NCBI GenBank assembly: GCA_001247695.2
Contig: LGRX02035477.1
Coordinates: 1-64,000, forward strand
DNA length: 64,000 nt
Reading direction: 5' to 3'
Origin: Cymbomonas tetramitiformis
Lineage: Eukaryota; Chlorophyta; Pyramimonadophyceae; Pyramimonadales; Pyramimonadaceae
Made by a program: the position numbers and the translations under genes. Below the pieces are notes generated by a model. The model had not been told where the DNA came from, ran no database searches, and saw only the letters and a list, made by a program, of their open reading frames with translations. Of this stretch, positions 1 to 12,483 are shown one piece after another; positions within the stretch are counted from its first letter, which is position 1; every line of letters begins with the position of its first letter.

Positions 1-900
1 ATTGGCCCGAACCTGATACCATTAGATGAGAGCCCATTCAATCCGTCGGTCATGACCGCGACTACCCCCCCCGAACCTGCTTATAATAGTAATTCCGAGC
101 AATATGCCACAGTCATCCAGAGCACTCAGGATGTTTCGTTTTTAGGAGGTCCTGCGATTATATAAAGTATCTTGCTATCAAATTTAGAGAACTGTACCAT
201 CAAAAGATTGCTTTCCAAGACATTTATTTGCCCATGCCACGCCACGTGACCCGACCTGATCTCATGCACTTTTCGGGTCCCGAAAACGACGACTGCATCA
301 CCGTATCATGACTCAAGCCCAACGCCATTAGATGAGAGCCTCTTCAATCCGTCGGTCGTAGAAAAATTTCCCAATAAAATGAATTAATGCAACGTCATCT
401 CGGATATTTGTCGCTGACAGGTTTCTCGCGTTTTTAGTGGTGATACAGATTCCGGTGTCCAACAGTGCATACAGGTCAGATCCCGAAGGTATTTTAGATG
501 GAATCATTGGCGGTCGACCAATGGTTTCCGCGAACGATGATATTTAGCATCCTTTCTCATGCAACTCACGCCATCAACATCGCTGCTGTTGTTTGCTTTC
601 ACAGGTTTGTCTTAAACTTGTCTGTTTCCAGCCAACGCCCGTTACATTTTTGTGAGGCTGCTCCTGTGAAAGTTTTAGCAGCCTTCGTATTGACGTTGCT
701 TATTGTGTTCTGTCGCGCGAGAGTTGTGCGGGGAGTCGAGCATCCGTAACAAGCGTACACAGTATCACTGGGCTATTTGCCGGGTTTGTGTAGGGATGTC
801 TGCGAAGCGCTTATTTTTCTCAGCTGCAGTCCACAACGAGGTACCCCAATCAGGATTTTCTCACAAACGCACGGCACGCCCGTCTTGCTGTGCACCATTT
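1..900. other. Leading stretch without a recognisable gene
   Basis: No open frame here has a recognisable domain or splice context. A short near-duplicate starting with ATTAGATGAGAGCC occurs near 22 and again near 328, each followed by CAATCCGTCGGTC, so the left edge is probably also repeat-derived. Nothing else is visible. Confidence 0.4.
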
Positions 901-922
901 CCAGGGAGAACGGCTCATTGTT

Positions 923-1403
923 GTGACATTAGCTCAAGAAAGAGCGCTGGAAACCTTTTCCAGAGGTCTCAGTTCGATTCTGAGTTGTCACCCACTTCCA
1001 CGGCTAGGCCGTTCAGGAAATATCGCTGGCAGGTACGTTCGCGGAGCCGTAAGCACTTTCTGCAGTACCTTTGAGCGTCAGTGACTGCTTTCGAGTCCGC
1101 TGCAGGTCCTTCTTCGGAAGCCATCTTTTCGGTGATACTAGCTCAAAAGAGCGCCGGTTTTTACATTCGGAGGTCTTAGTGTGACTCTGAGATATTACTT
1201 CCACGCTTTACGAGTACGCCTATCTTCTAGCTTAGGGCTTTCTCTCGCCTGTCTTGCAAGGGTGCTCTGCTGCATCCCAGCTGGGTTCGTGAGCGCAGGC
1301 GTTTATGTTGCGGATCATAGACGCATCCTTCTTTGTGATATTAGCTTAATTCAGAGCGCTGGACACTCAGTCCGGAGGTCTCAGTTCGAGGCTGAGATAT
1401 CAC
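923..1403 (+). repeat. Three tandem tRNA-like sequences (family 1)
   Basis: Three tRNA-like units lie at about 923-991, 1132-1198 and 1335-1403, so they repeat every 203-209 bp. The third is the best preserved. It has a 7-bp acceptor stem GTGATAT/ATATCAC, a D-arm-like TAGCTTAATTCAGAGC, a 5-bp anticodon-like stem around loop CACTCAG, the spacer AGGT, and a perfect T arm CTCAG-TTCGAGG-CTGAG. The first has a perfect T arm CTCAG-TTCGATT-CTGAG. The second is decayed in its T arm. The base before the putative anticodon is not U in the first and third, so these may be tRNA-derived SINE heads or pseudo-tRNAs rather than working tRNAs. Confidence 0.45.
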
Positions 1404-1427
1404 TTGCACCTTTGGTTGTGTAGTGTA

Positions 1428-2110
1428 TAGGCTGTAGTGGCTGCAGTGTCCCAGGTACAAATCCCGACAGCCCCAAGTTCTCGGTTTGCAAACTGAGAAC
1501 ATGTACTCGAATCTCGATAGCATTCAATATTCCCCGGGCACGAATAACGCTGCCTGGTGTTCCACTCGAGCAACCTTTTATGGGATCCCTCCTAACGCGG
1601 CACGGCACAGCATCTGTGCACCTGTAACAAGAACATATAAGGTGTGCTTGCAATCATAAGAGGGGCTGCAGTCCGACCGATGAGAACACGGTCAGTTCAG
1701 GTTAAAAACCTGACAGCCCCGGCGCTCGGGTACACGCTCTCGGGCACGAAGTCATGTACCCGAGCCTCGCCTTAAAAGTATTAAGGCCAAGCACTTGCCC
1801 CACATATAGCATTGCATGATGTGCCGTTTATTCCTTTATATGAACGGTGTTTCGCAAAGAGAGGGCACTGCACCGCGCGACCCGTGCCTGCAGCACAAGC
1901 TGCCGGGCTTGAGATCCCGTTTGAGTCCCGTGTGACACAGCACACCACGATCGGAGCTTGCACGACTTGTGCCTCAGCGCTGGAACGCCGAGATTTTAAG
2001 AGCGGTTGAAATCTGGTTGGCAATACCCAGTCAGCTCAGGTTCAAAAACTGACAGCCCCATACGCCCAAGCACGTGTTCTCACCTGATAGGCAGGTGAGA
2101 ACATATGCTC
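1428..2110 (+). repeat. tRNA-like sequences with trailing hairpins (family 2)
   Basis: A second tRNA-like family ends in GACAGCCCC three times, at about 1474, 1720 and 2059. The middle copy (1662-1720) has a perfect 7-bp acceptor stem GGGGCTG/CAGCCCC and a T-arm-like hairpin with loop TTAAAAA. It is only 59 nt long, so the D arm is missing. Each copy is followed by an inverted repeat such as GTTCTCACCTGATAG then GCAGGTGAGAAC at about 2074-2102. This head-plus-hairpin order suggests a SINE family. No internal promoter boxes are intact enough to claim transcription. Confidence 0.35.
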
Positions 2111-2249
2111 GGGCCGCACCCTAACCATTTAAGTGATATGGTCGGCCGACCCACCTTCCCCTCGGTGTATGATGAGTCAAAACAAATGAAATCTGTTTTC
2201 ATGCACATGATAATATCGCAATATTGTTATCATAGATATTACGTCAAAT

Positions 2250-5140
2250 GTATATATAGTTCTGAACCCTCAGCATCAGCATATCCTGAACTGATGCGTA
2301 GTGTATTTCATATTACGAGAAAACTGCGGAAGGCAGTTTGGGTTTCACTATAAAATCGATATCTCGGGATGCACGACCATCCATCAGGCATATGATGGCT
2401 CCCTGAGCTCATAACAAATATATCTATCATTTAAAATGCTCAGCATCAGCCCATCTCGACCGGAACCGAAAATATGTAGGGTATTTCATATCACGCGGAA
2501 GCCATTGTGAGCTTCATTATAAAATCGCTATCAATGGAGGCACCGCGATGCATCATGCATATGATGGCTTCCTGAGCTCATAGCACATATATCTATCATT
2601 CCGTATGCTCAGCATCAGCTCATCTCGTCCGAACCCGAAATTATGTAGGGTATCTCTTATTACGCGAAACTGCGGAAGGCATTTTGGGTTTCACTATAAA
2701 ATCGATATCTCGAGTTGCACCGCGATGCATCAGGCGTGTGATGGCTTCCTGAGCTCATAACACATATATCTATCATTCCGTATGCTCAGCATCAGCTCAT
2801 CTCGACCGAACCCGAAATTATGTAGGGTATCTCTTATTACGCGAAACTGCGGAAGGCATTTTGGGTTTCACTATAAAATCGATATCTCGGGATGCACGAC
2901 CATCCATCAGGCATATGATGGCTCCCTGAGCTCATAACAAATATATCTATCATTTAAAATGCTCAGCATCAGCCCATCTCGACATGAACCGAAAATATGT
3001 AGGGTATTTCATATCACGCGGAAGCCATTGTGATCTTCATTATAAAATCGCTATCAATGGATGCACCGCGATGCATCATGCATATGATGGCTTCCTGAGC
3101 GCATAACACATAAATCTATCATTTGGAATGCTCAACATCAGCCCATCTCGACCGAACCCGAAAATATGTAGGGTATCTCTTATTACGCGAAACTGCGGAA
3201 GGCATTTTGGGTTTCACTATAAAATCGATATCTCGGGATGCACCGCGATGCATCATGCATATGATGGCTTCCTGAGCTCACAACACATAAATCTATCATT
3301 TGGAATGCTCAGCATCAGCCCATCTCGACCGGAACCGAAAATATGTAGGGTATTTCATATCACGCGAAATTGCGGAAGCCATTGTGAGCTACACTATAAA
3401 ATCGATATCTCGGGATGCACCGCGATGCATCATGCATATGATGGCTTCCTGAGCTCACAACACATAAATCTATCATTTGGAATGCTCAGCATCAGCCCAT
3501 CTCGACCGGAACCGAAAATATGTAGGGTATTTCATATCACGCGAAACTGCGGAAGCCATTGTGAGCTACACTATAAAATCGATATCTCGGGATGCACCGC
3601 GATGTATCATGCATATGATGGCTTCCTGAGCTCATAGCACATAACTCTATCATTTGGAATGCTCAGCATCAGCCCATCTCGACCGGAACCGAAAATATGT
3701 AGGGTATTTCATATCACGCGAAACTGCGGAAGCCATTGTGAGCTACACCATAAAATCGATATCTCGGGATGCACCGCGATGCATCATGCATATCATGGCT
3801 TCCTGAGCTCATAGCACATAAATGTATCATTTGGAATGCTCAGCATCAGCCCATCTCGACCGGAACCGAAAATATGTAGGGTATTTCATATCACGCGAAA
3901 CTGTGGAAGCCATTGTGAGCTACACTATAAAATCGATATCTCGGGATGCACCGCGATGCATCATGCATATGATGGCTTCCTATGCTCATAGCACATAAAT
4001 GTATCATTTGGAATGCTCAACATCAGCCCATCTCGACCGGAACCGAAAATATGTAGGGTATTTCATATCACGCGAAACTGCGGAAGCCATTGTGAGCTAC
4101 ACTATAAAATCGATATCTCGGGATGCACCGCGATTCATCGTGCATATGATGGCTTCCTGAGCTCATAACACATAACTCTATCATTTGGAATGCTCAGCAT
4201 CAGCCCATCTCGACCGGAACCGAAAATATGTAGGGTATTTCATATCACGCGAAACTGCGGAAGGCATTGTGAGCTACACTATAAAATCGATATCTCGGGA
4301 TGCGCCGCGATGCATCATGCATATGATGGCTTCCTGAGCTCATAGCACATAACTCTATCATTTGGAATGCTCAGCATCAGCCCATCTCGACCGGAACCGA
4401 AAATATGTAGGGTATTTCATATCACGCGAAACTGCGGAAGCCATTGTGAGCTACACTATAAAATCGATATCTCGGGATGCACCGCGATGCATCGTGCATA
4501 TGATGGCTTTCTGAGCTCATAACACGTAACTCTATCATTTGGAATGCTCAGCATCAGCCCATCTCGACCGGAACCGAAAATATGTAGGGTATTTCATATC
4601 ACGCGAAACTGCGGAAGCCATTGTGAGCTACACTATAAAATCGATATCTCGGGATGCACGGCGATGCATCATGCATATGATGGCTTCCTGAGCTCACAAC
4701 ACATAAATCTATCATTTGGAATGCTCAGCATCAGCCCATCTCGACCGGAACCGAAAATATGTAAGGTATTTCATATCACGTGAAACTGCGGAAGCCATTA
4801 TGAGCTACACCATAAAATCGATATCTCGGGATGCACCGCGATGCATCATGCATATCATGGCTTCCTGAGCTCATAGCACATAACTCTATCATTTGGAATG
4901 CTCAGCATCAGCCCATCTCGACCGGAACCGAAAATATGTAGGGTATTTCATTTCACGCGAAACTGCGGAAGCCATTGTGAGCGGTTCACTGTAACATCGA
5001 TATCTATTGATGCACCGCGATCCATCGGGCATGTGATGGCTTTCTAAGCTCATAACACAGGTATTTATCATTTAGAATGCTCGGCATTAGCTTATCTCGG
5101 CCGGAAGCGAAAATCCGTAGGGTATTTCATGATGTGCAAA
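2250..5140. repeat. 177-bp satellite array, about 16 monomers
   Basis: Successive starts of GCTCAGCATCAGCCCATCTC at 3307, 3484, 3661, 3838 and 4015 are exactly 177 bp apart. Earlier and later monomers are more divergent, and the array decays at both edges (about 2250 and 5140). Each monomer contains the palindromic ATGCATCATGCATATGATGG block and a GATATC core. Because 177 is 59 codons, an open frame runs through several monomers; I treat it as an artefact of the period. Nucleosome-sized satellites like this are typical of centromeric or heterochromatic arrays. Centromere function is inference only. Confidence 0.9.
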
Positions 5141-5497
5141 ACTGCGGAAGGAATTAAGGGTGACGTTGTTACTTACTTTGTATATCACGCCACATATGTG
5201 TGTGTGGGTATGTACTTAGACACATTTACAAGCCCACACAAGAACTATGTTACCAAATAAAGTGTAGGATAGTCATCATGTAGCAAACTGATTAAATAGT
5301 AAAATATGCTGCATATGCCAAATGTTAACATGTTTTAAGAGTTATCTCTCAGCTCAACTGGGTAACCCAGTGAGGTCAATAGAGGAGATATTATGCAACA
5401 TATGAATGATGCTTGGCTACACAAGTGATACGAATTCTAACACAACAAGATGGTACAATGAACACTATAATACTATTTACATATTTTGTTCCTACAA
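5141..5497. other. AT-rich spacer
   Basis: AT-rich sequence between the satellite and the next ORF. It contains a TGTG-rich patch near 5199-5211 and no coding signal that I can support. Confidence 0.4.
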
Positions 5498-6241
5498 CTA
5501 GGCATCGTACAACCTACGTGATGCTTTAGAGGAAGGGGGTGGCGGTGTTGCTTGAACTGTGGTGCGGTCATCGCAGGATGGATCTCGCGATGACCGCATG
5601 GACAGGAACTTCGCTACAGCAACTAAATGCACCCCCCTCTCCTTCTCCAACCGTTGCAACTCCTTGTTCCCTAACACCTTATGAAAGGCAGTTTGGGGAG
5701 TTGCAACGGTCTGTGGTCGACGGCGATTCTTCACCGGTTGGTTTTCACCGACTCTAATTTTCAAACCAAAGCTAGGCCGGTTTCCGAAACAAGATTTGTC
5801 ACTCTTCAAAAACCCATATCTGTGGGTTCCCTGCCGAGTTTGCGCGACAAGTGCGGGAATCTTGCGGGGAAAATGTGTTGGGCTGTCAGCAGCAGGAGTG
5901 CTCGTGCAGCAGCTCTCCTCAACGTCCGAGCAAAAGGCCGAAATATCGCCGTCTACATCTTGTTCACCCCCCTCTCCAGCAATAGGGACATCACGAGAGG
6001 AGGGAGTGTGTGCGTCAACCCGGTCCGATTGAAGCTGCACCTGGGTGCTCCAATTTCCGTTTCCCGAGATCGATGGGCTCTGAGCGCTGTCGTCAAAAGT
6101 GTTTGGTGTCGGACTGTCCAGCCCTTCCGCCGGCAGTACCACCGGCTTCTTCTGCGTCGGAAATTTATTTTTCCTTTTCTCAGCTCTTTTCAGCAGCGCT
6201 GCCCGTGATCTTATCCTTCGTTTTCCCATGCCTACGTGCAC
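5498..6241 (-). CDS. Hypothetical 247-residue protein
   Basis: This is a single open frame, longer than expected by chance in this AT-rich neighbourhood, and I recognise no family. The N-terminus is very basic (MGKRRIRSRAALLKRAEKRK from about residue 5), like a nuclear-localisation or nucleic-acid-binding tail. The middle (about 45-110) is Ser/Asp/Glu-rich and probably disordered. A more ordered segment follows (about 125-215, with RPSFGLKIRVGE and a basic QPVKNRRRPQT). It lies alone between the satellite and a minisatellite, without visible introns. It could be a TE accessory protein or a chance ORF. Confidence 0.35.
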   Translation of the reverse strand: MHVGMGKRRIRSRAALLKRAEKRKNKFPTQKKPVVLPAEGLDSPTPNTFDDSAQSPSISGNGNWSTQVQLQSDRVDAHTPSSRDVPIAGEGGEQDVDGDISAFCSDVEESCCTSTPAADSPTHFPRKIPALVAQTRQGTHRYGFLKSDKSCFGNRPSFGLKIRVGENQPVKNRRRPQTVATPQTAFHKVLGNKELQRLEKERGVHLVAVAKFLSMRSSRDPSCDDRTTVQATPPPPSSKASRRLYDA

Positions 6242-6349
6242 AACACACCGACACCCAAAACAACCGCAATCTCGTCAGCGTTGCTCCACGGTTGCGCACT
6301 CCACTCGCAGGTCAGGCGGACATCCAACCCCTCGCTAAAAAGTACCAAT

Positions 6350-6795
6350 ATGACCCCCGCCTAAGACTCCACTACCTCGCACGGAGCCCGCAGGCGATCC
6401 CGCCTCGAGGGGACCCCTAAGACTTCTCTACCTCGCACGGAGCCCGCAGCAATCCCGCCTCGAGGGACCCCTAAGACTTCTACCTCGCACGGAGGCAATC
6501 CCGCCTCGAGGGGACCCCTAAGACTTCTCTACCTCGCACGGAGCCCCGCAATCCCGCCTCGAGGGGACCCCTAAGACTTCTCTACCTCGCACGGAGCCCG
6601 CGCGATCCCGCCTCGAGGGGACCCTTACGTAAGACTTCTACCTCGCACGGAGCCCGCAAGCAATCCCGCCTCGAGGGGACCCCTAAGACTTCTCTACCTC
6701 GCACGGAGCCCGCAGGCGATCCCGCCTCGAGGGGACCCCTAAGACACCATCACTGCCTCGCATGGAGCCCGCGTACCTAAGACTTCTACGTACGT
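6350..6795. repeat. Minisatellite, ~60-66-bp unit, 7-8 copies
   Basis: The unit is CCTAAGACTTCTCTACCTCG, then CACGGAGCCCGCAGGCGATC, then CCGCCTCGAGGGGACCC, repeated with small length changes. The last copy is degenerate and joins a TACGTACG patch. It is GC-rich compared with its surroundings and follows the start of the 247-residue ORF directly. Confidence 0.85.
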
Positions 6796-7870
6796 AGCAA
6801 GCGGATAGCCCTGTTCACCTGACTTACGCACGCCCAATACCGCCGTGCGTGAGGGGTGCCTTCGTTGTGTACGCACCTGTATGCTCCGTCCCCCCTCTTG
6901 AAGAACGGCTGTCCTCACGTGAGCTTGTCGTACAGCGAGTACCCGTCAATGAACTGCTGCTAGAATTTCACGCAAGATCAAATTTCGTTTCACTCTCAGC
7001 GAGGAAGTTCAAATGCAAATTCAAGTTCACATTTCAAATCGATCACCACACCCGAAGGAAAGTCCATGCTTCGATTTTCATCTATTTGATCTCAGGGCTC
7101 ACGATTTATTGCTTTTGTCTGATTTATCATCATTATTTCCTTCCATGCGAACGCCATCTCCCCGGAACAATGCCACCTCATCGAAAAGCTATCTTCCGTT
7201 ATACCAAAGATCTTTCCATCGAAATTGCATATTCCTCGGCGGGCCAATCGGGTTGGCCGAGACAGTTCGCCTGAGATGATAATTATGTTCCCATTACTGA
7301 CTTGGCGAAACGTTCCAAAAAGTGAAACCAAGTCGGGCCAGCCGACACAGTTTGCCTGAGATAATATAAATGATAATACTCGTCTCTCGAGGCCCCCAAG
7401 AGAAAAACCTTATGTATAATAATTCAGTATATGATATTCGCTGCCACGTGCGACTTCGAGAAGCATTATGAAAATTTCGGAGACGAGGAACGGGAGGCCT
7501 GGAGATTTCGTGCAGCTCACTGTACGCTGCCATGTCAAACTCGTGTGGAAGGCGATATGGTGCACGTCACATGGTAAATGCTCCGAATATACCTTAAGGG
7601 CCAATAAATAATTTCAGCGGGGTGCTCTCTTGTGGAATGTACTTATGACCATTATACATATAGTCATGAGGATTTTAAAGAAGACATAGTCTCTCCGATA
7701 TTAACAAACATGGTACATATATATATATATCCATGCTCTCTGATCATATATTGATATCCCACAGCATACGATGATGGTAATAGCAAACCACTTCGCTGCT
7801 GAAGGGTAGTGTTGTATTTTATACAGCACATGCATGGGCACTATATGACCCACGCTGATGACGTGAATTC
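6796..7870. other. Non-coding stretch with a short direct repeat and a TA microsatellite
   Basis: A 40-45-bp segment occurs twice in direct orientation (about 7238-7283 and 7339-7375). Both copies contain GGCCRRYCG followed by ACAGTTYGCCTGAGAT. A (TA)n run lies at about 7714-7729. I see no exon or domain. Confidence 0.4.
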
Positions 7871-7931
7871 GGGCTGCATCCCAAAAACTGCGATGCACCT
7901 TTGGTGCAATGGGCTGCAACCCGAGAACTGC
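7871..7931 (+). repeat. Dispersed GGGCTGCA repeat, copy 1
   Basis: The motif GGGCTGCATCCCAAAAACTG, a GCACC(T)TTGGTGC mini-hairpin and GGGCTGCAACCCGAGAACTG recur almost identically at 11410-11495. Single decayed copies lie near 10027 and 12270. Copies 1 and 2 are direct repeats 3.5 kb apart. I do not know the element they belong to. Confidence 0.6.
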
Positions 7932-10900
7932 TATCCAGCTTCATAGAAAGCTTCCACGTCATCACATAGAGGTCGGACCTCTGTTGTATTTGAACGGCGC
8001 TTGACAACCGCCTAGCAATACACTTCCTTGAGGGGGGAAGATGGTAAGCTAGACATACAACTAAAAACCAAATAATAATAAAGACAAATAATAAAACAAT
8101 TAAGTTGCATCATTGTTTTTGTTTTGGTAAGCTTTACTGTATACAGTCAAACCATGCAGAACTCCATGAAAGTTGACACATACATCAGCCATGACATACA
8201 TATGAGCTTGATTTTGAAGACCTAGACATTGTATACATCTGGTCTAACATGTATCCAGACTAGAATTGTATATTGACACGGTGCAAGCACTATAGCCTCT
8301 GCCACCGATGATCATTGAAAGGGGCAACCATTCTTGATATTTCATACATATCATCTGATTGGATCATTAAAGGTGTCAAGATTACTCAATGCAATATGCA
8401 GGCCACGGCCTGAGTATAACACCTAGAAGGTCGAAGCCACTGAGCTGACCAATGTAGCATAAATGCTAGCTGCCTTGAAGGCTATACAATAAGCCTATTG
8501 CCCTTATGTCTTGATATGTATCCGTGTATTGGCATCTCTTTGAGGTAATTATGCCTACTGAATGAGCCATACCAACCATCTTGTCTTCATTGATCATTAC
8601 ATATCTGATCATATCGCCATTGAGCAAAGCCTATTCTGTGAGATTATATATCACGAGACATTTCATTAGTGCACATTAAACAATTGAAGTGCAACAAAGA
8701 TCATCAGCTCTGCATCATACCAAAAGGTTGAGTTGTTGTCAATTGGTTTTTCAGACACCATTTCTTAGAGGTTTATTCATCATAAAAGACAGAGTCTGTG
8801 CAATCATGGCTATTCAGCCTCCAAAATAGCTGACATAGCTATCCAGCTTATGACCCAACCGTTGTTAAGCAGCCTCCATGCTATATGGCTGAAAAATGGC
8901 AAGCAATCTCTTCGGTCATTCTTGGGCATAGAGCGAGCAAGCACAGCTAATCCAGGATGTTTATCCCAACATTCTGCAAGAGTTACTCATGTTTTCCATG
9001 TGTCAAGAAAACAGCCAATATACCGCCCTATAATGGGAGTCATCTCCTTCAGCGAGGGGAATGGTTATGCTGTAAAGTTGACCAATCTGATCATCATAAA
9101 AGTGACAGACAGATTTGAAAAAATCGATTGAAATTTGTATTGAAAATGACTATTCCTTAAGATAAGGTATTGCACCTAAGGGAATAAAGGTTTCATCCTC
9201 TGAAATAGGAAAGGAGTTTTTCATTGACTCTAGTTCCTGAATCCAAAATCACATAGAAAATATGTTCTATCCTGTGCATATAGAAAGTACATTAAATTCA
9301 GATTCTGAGCAAACAAGTGGATTTGAATGCACTCAGGTATGTACTGAGTTGCAACTGTCCAAAGTTTTCATTCTGACATCACTATCTTATTGTGGAATAG
9401 CATATAATGGTATAAACCATCCACATATAGATTGACATCATACTTGTGGTTCATATCATTCTGGCACATAAGACAAGCATGCTTCATTAAGAAATGAAAA
9501 CTCTTTGAAAGTTCATTCTGGAATGTTTAGAAATTTGTTGCCTCATCCATTAGGCCACGAAGTCTTGGAAAACCCGCAATCTGCATACGATCTCCAAGCA
9601 CAGTTCATCCTCATTCTGGAAAGTGACAGAAATTTTATAGTCATAAAACAAGTCACAATTCTATCGGATTGAAATGACACATTCACCATTCATACTTCTT
9701 TATCATAACAAGTCTCTGAATAGTGTTTGCCCAAAAATAAAATGGGCACCATTGAGATAAGTGATCATGTGCTGAAGAATATACACATATCACTAGGCAA
9801 TGCCATGTTCTATTCATAATGAAATGACATGTCAGCCATCCATCAACTACGAAAATACAACTCGTAGTAAGTTGCTGTCATTACGGACACTTCTTGATTG
9901 ACTCTCCATTAGCTTCGATACCAAAGTTAACTTCGGTACTGATTTCTTTGTTCATCATGACAATCATTATCCAGAACCATTGTCTAAGTTAGGTACACTA
10001 TAGTAACCCTGAACTGACAAAGTATGTGGGCTGCAACCCAACGACTGCATTTGACATCATCTGGCATTTGCCACATTCAAAAACGTCAGGCATATTGTCA
10101 ATATGACGTAGAAAAATCAATGTTCATATTGACATTGTTACCTCTAAAGCATTCGATGAGTAATCTCAGTCTGATTTTCTATCAAACCATTTTTCACATA
10201 ACATAATGATTGAATAACATCCTCCATCACCATCTGATTGGTTTGATACATCTCTCTTGCGAGGGGAGGAAGAGTATAGATTCATTCATTTTCATACAGC
10301 TGCCACAAATTGATTTACATCATTGTGATTTGCTTGGAAAATTTTCAAAAGTTCCAGCATCTGTGTATAGCAGCCATTAAGTTGATGACACGGTACATCA
10401 TGCCGATTGAAACATCAAACGAAGTCTTATTTGACTTACTAACACATGAAGTTCATTATGAAGAAATCATAGATGCATATTTCTCCGACTCTATCATTTA
10501 TATGAAGGGCACTGACATAGGAGAACGATGGTTTTTCAAATGTGAATAAGCTATATTGTAAGCTTATGACCATCACTTTGACGTCAACAGCCTGAGATGC
10601 TGATTGTCGAAAATTCAAGAGTTGAAGGATTTGATGAATCAACCTTGATACATGTGTTTTGATTGATAAATTGTTGATCCATGGTTTCTCCTCAAATCTA
10701 GAGAAGCTGGCACACAAGTTGTTGCCAATGTCTTAAGGAAAGCATCTGAGCAAAGGATTGCTAGTTGTGCCATCAGGCATCGAATTCCATAACAGCAAAG
10801 CCGAGTGAGTACTCGCCACTCTAGCTATTTGCCCGTCATTCCTTCCAGGTTCATGACAAGAGACAATTCATCAAAGTCATATACCAATGCATAAATCACA

Positions 10901-11409
10901 TGCATGGTTACACAGTTTGTATCCGAATGCCATTCCATCAAAATTAAGCATCTTGACAGTAACACTGGCCAACCAAAAGCCTTCCTGTCTTCGGATATCT
11001 TGAGCATTCTCATTTCCAACTCTTTGGACTAGGAAGCATCATGACTGTGTCTCGCCAGGACGCTAATCCTCAAAGCCGCACACTTGAGGCGAGCCTTATG
11101 AGACAGTGACCTTTGGCTTGTGGGGCGTCAACCCCTTATCAAATCCTGAACACTTGTTAACACCTGGATAAATTTATCATGATGCAACTTAAGTGGGATT
11201 ATAAGTTCCATATAATCATATTGTCTACGTATGCTGAAGGCATAATTGCCGCATATGGTTACAATAGGTCGCAGCTTCTATAAATTGTGGCTTCTGAGTC
11301 AAAGGCTGATCGGCGATGACTTTTGCCAATAATTGCCGACCGAATTATAATCAGGCCGTGGAAACATGTACCCAAGAGGTTTTCGTCCATCGGTCACGTA
11401 TATATATCA
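7932..11409. other. AT-rich stretch without a supportable gene
   Basis: About 3.5 kb with no frame longer than about 100 codons and no recognisable domain on either strand. A purine run at about 8023-8041 (TTGAGGGGGGAAGATGG) looks like a retroelement polypurine tract. Together with the candidate LTR at 12484 this hints at decayed LTR-retrotransposon sequence, but no reverse transcriptase or integrase motif survives. Confidence 0.35.
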
Positions 11410-11495
11410 GGGCTGCATCCCAAGAACTGCAGGGCTGCATCCCAAGAACTGCGACGCACCTTCGGTGCAATGGGCTGCAACCCGAGAACTGCAGG
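11410..11495 (+). repeat. Dispersed GGGCTGCA repeat, copy 2 (partly doubled)
   Basis: Same family as 7871-7931. The first 22-bp block is present twice in tandem here. The GCACCTTCGGTGC stem-loop keeps compensating bases relative to copy 1 (TTTGG against TTCGG in the loop). Confidence 0.6.
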
Positions 11496-12483
11496 GTTAT
11501 ATCCCTAACATTTTTTACCCTGCATCAAATTGATATGACAGGAGCAGGAATTGATCCTTCCTTGCTAAAGGTGTAGTGCGCCTTGTTCAAAATCATACCC
11601 TTGCACAGATACGCACACATGCGAGATATCATATCTGTGGATAAATAAAAACTGCTAAATGCTACCTTTGCCAAGACCGTGGTTTGTCATCGGATTCTGT
11701 GGCCAGTAAATCCGCGCTACCGGATAACTGAGGTGGACGGAGTTGTGATCCTGAGTTATGCTTGACACACATAACTAAAACGAATTTCACATTAGTACGT
11801 GGCGAATCCATTCTCACTCATCGCGATAGATGTTCGTCAAAGCGTGCGTACTGGACAAAATATTGAGGAGTTGAGCAGACCGGTAAAGGATTATAAGTCC
11901 AATTCCGTTAAGCAGGGCCGCTCCGTTTGCATTAAAACAAGCCCCTTTGTTCGTTTATTATCGAAATCGGGCTCCCCATCACCGCCTAGGATCCTCCAAA
12001 GTAGCTTAAGGAAGGGAGGAAGAGTTGGGTGCACTATATTAGGCCGAGAATCGTTCGAATATAATTCGTTATAATCGTGGGATCATCGATCGCGCAAAGG
12101 CGACGACGGCTAGCGCAAATAATCCGTAACGTAGACTTCGGATGCTTTGAATCGTCTAGCACATACATGATAACGTGTGGATCAATCAGTAATCCAACGT
12201 AGGATTGTATCGCGAAAACGCTCTTCATTGAACCTTGGAACGTCACTCAACGATACGATTTCCGAAAAGGTGGGCTACATCCTAAGGACTGTATGGCTAA
12301 ATGCCTAAGGTGAGGGACTAAAGTGGACTCAGTTCCCCCCAATAACCTAAAAACACCATGAGGGACGCCTCAAATCGGTGTAAGAAGACTGGTACCAGCA
12401 AGAAGCGACAACAACAAAGACATCAAAGACATATACAAAGGTATGCCCGTTGTGAGGTCACAACTCTCTTAAGAGGGGAGATC

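Noticed and set aside
3128..3637. A 169-residue frame and similar ones in the satellite
   Set aside because: They are one 59-residue unit repeated, produced by the 177-bp period; no start context or domain.
2250..5140. A CRISPR-like array
   Set aside because: Monomers are contiguous without unique spacers, and the DNA is eukaryotic.
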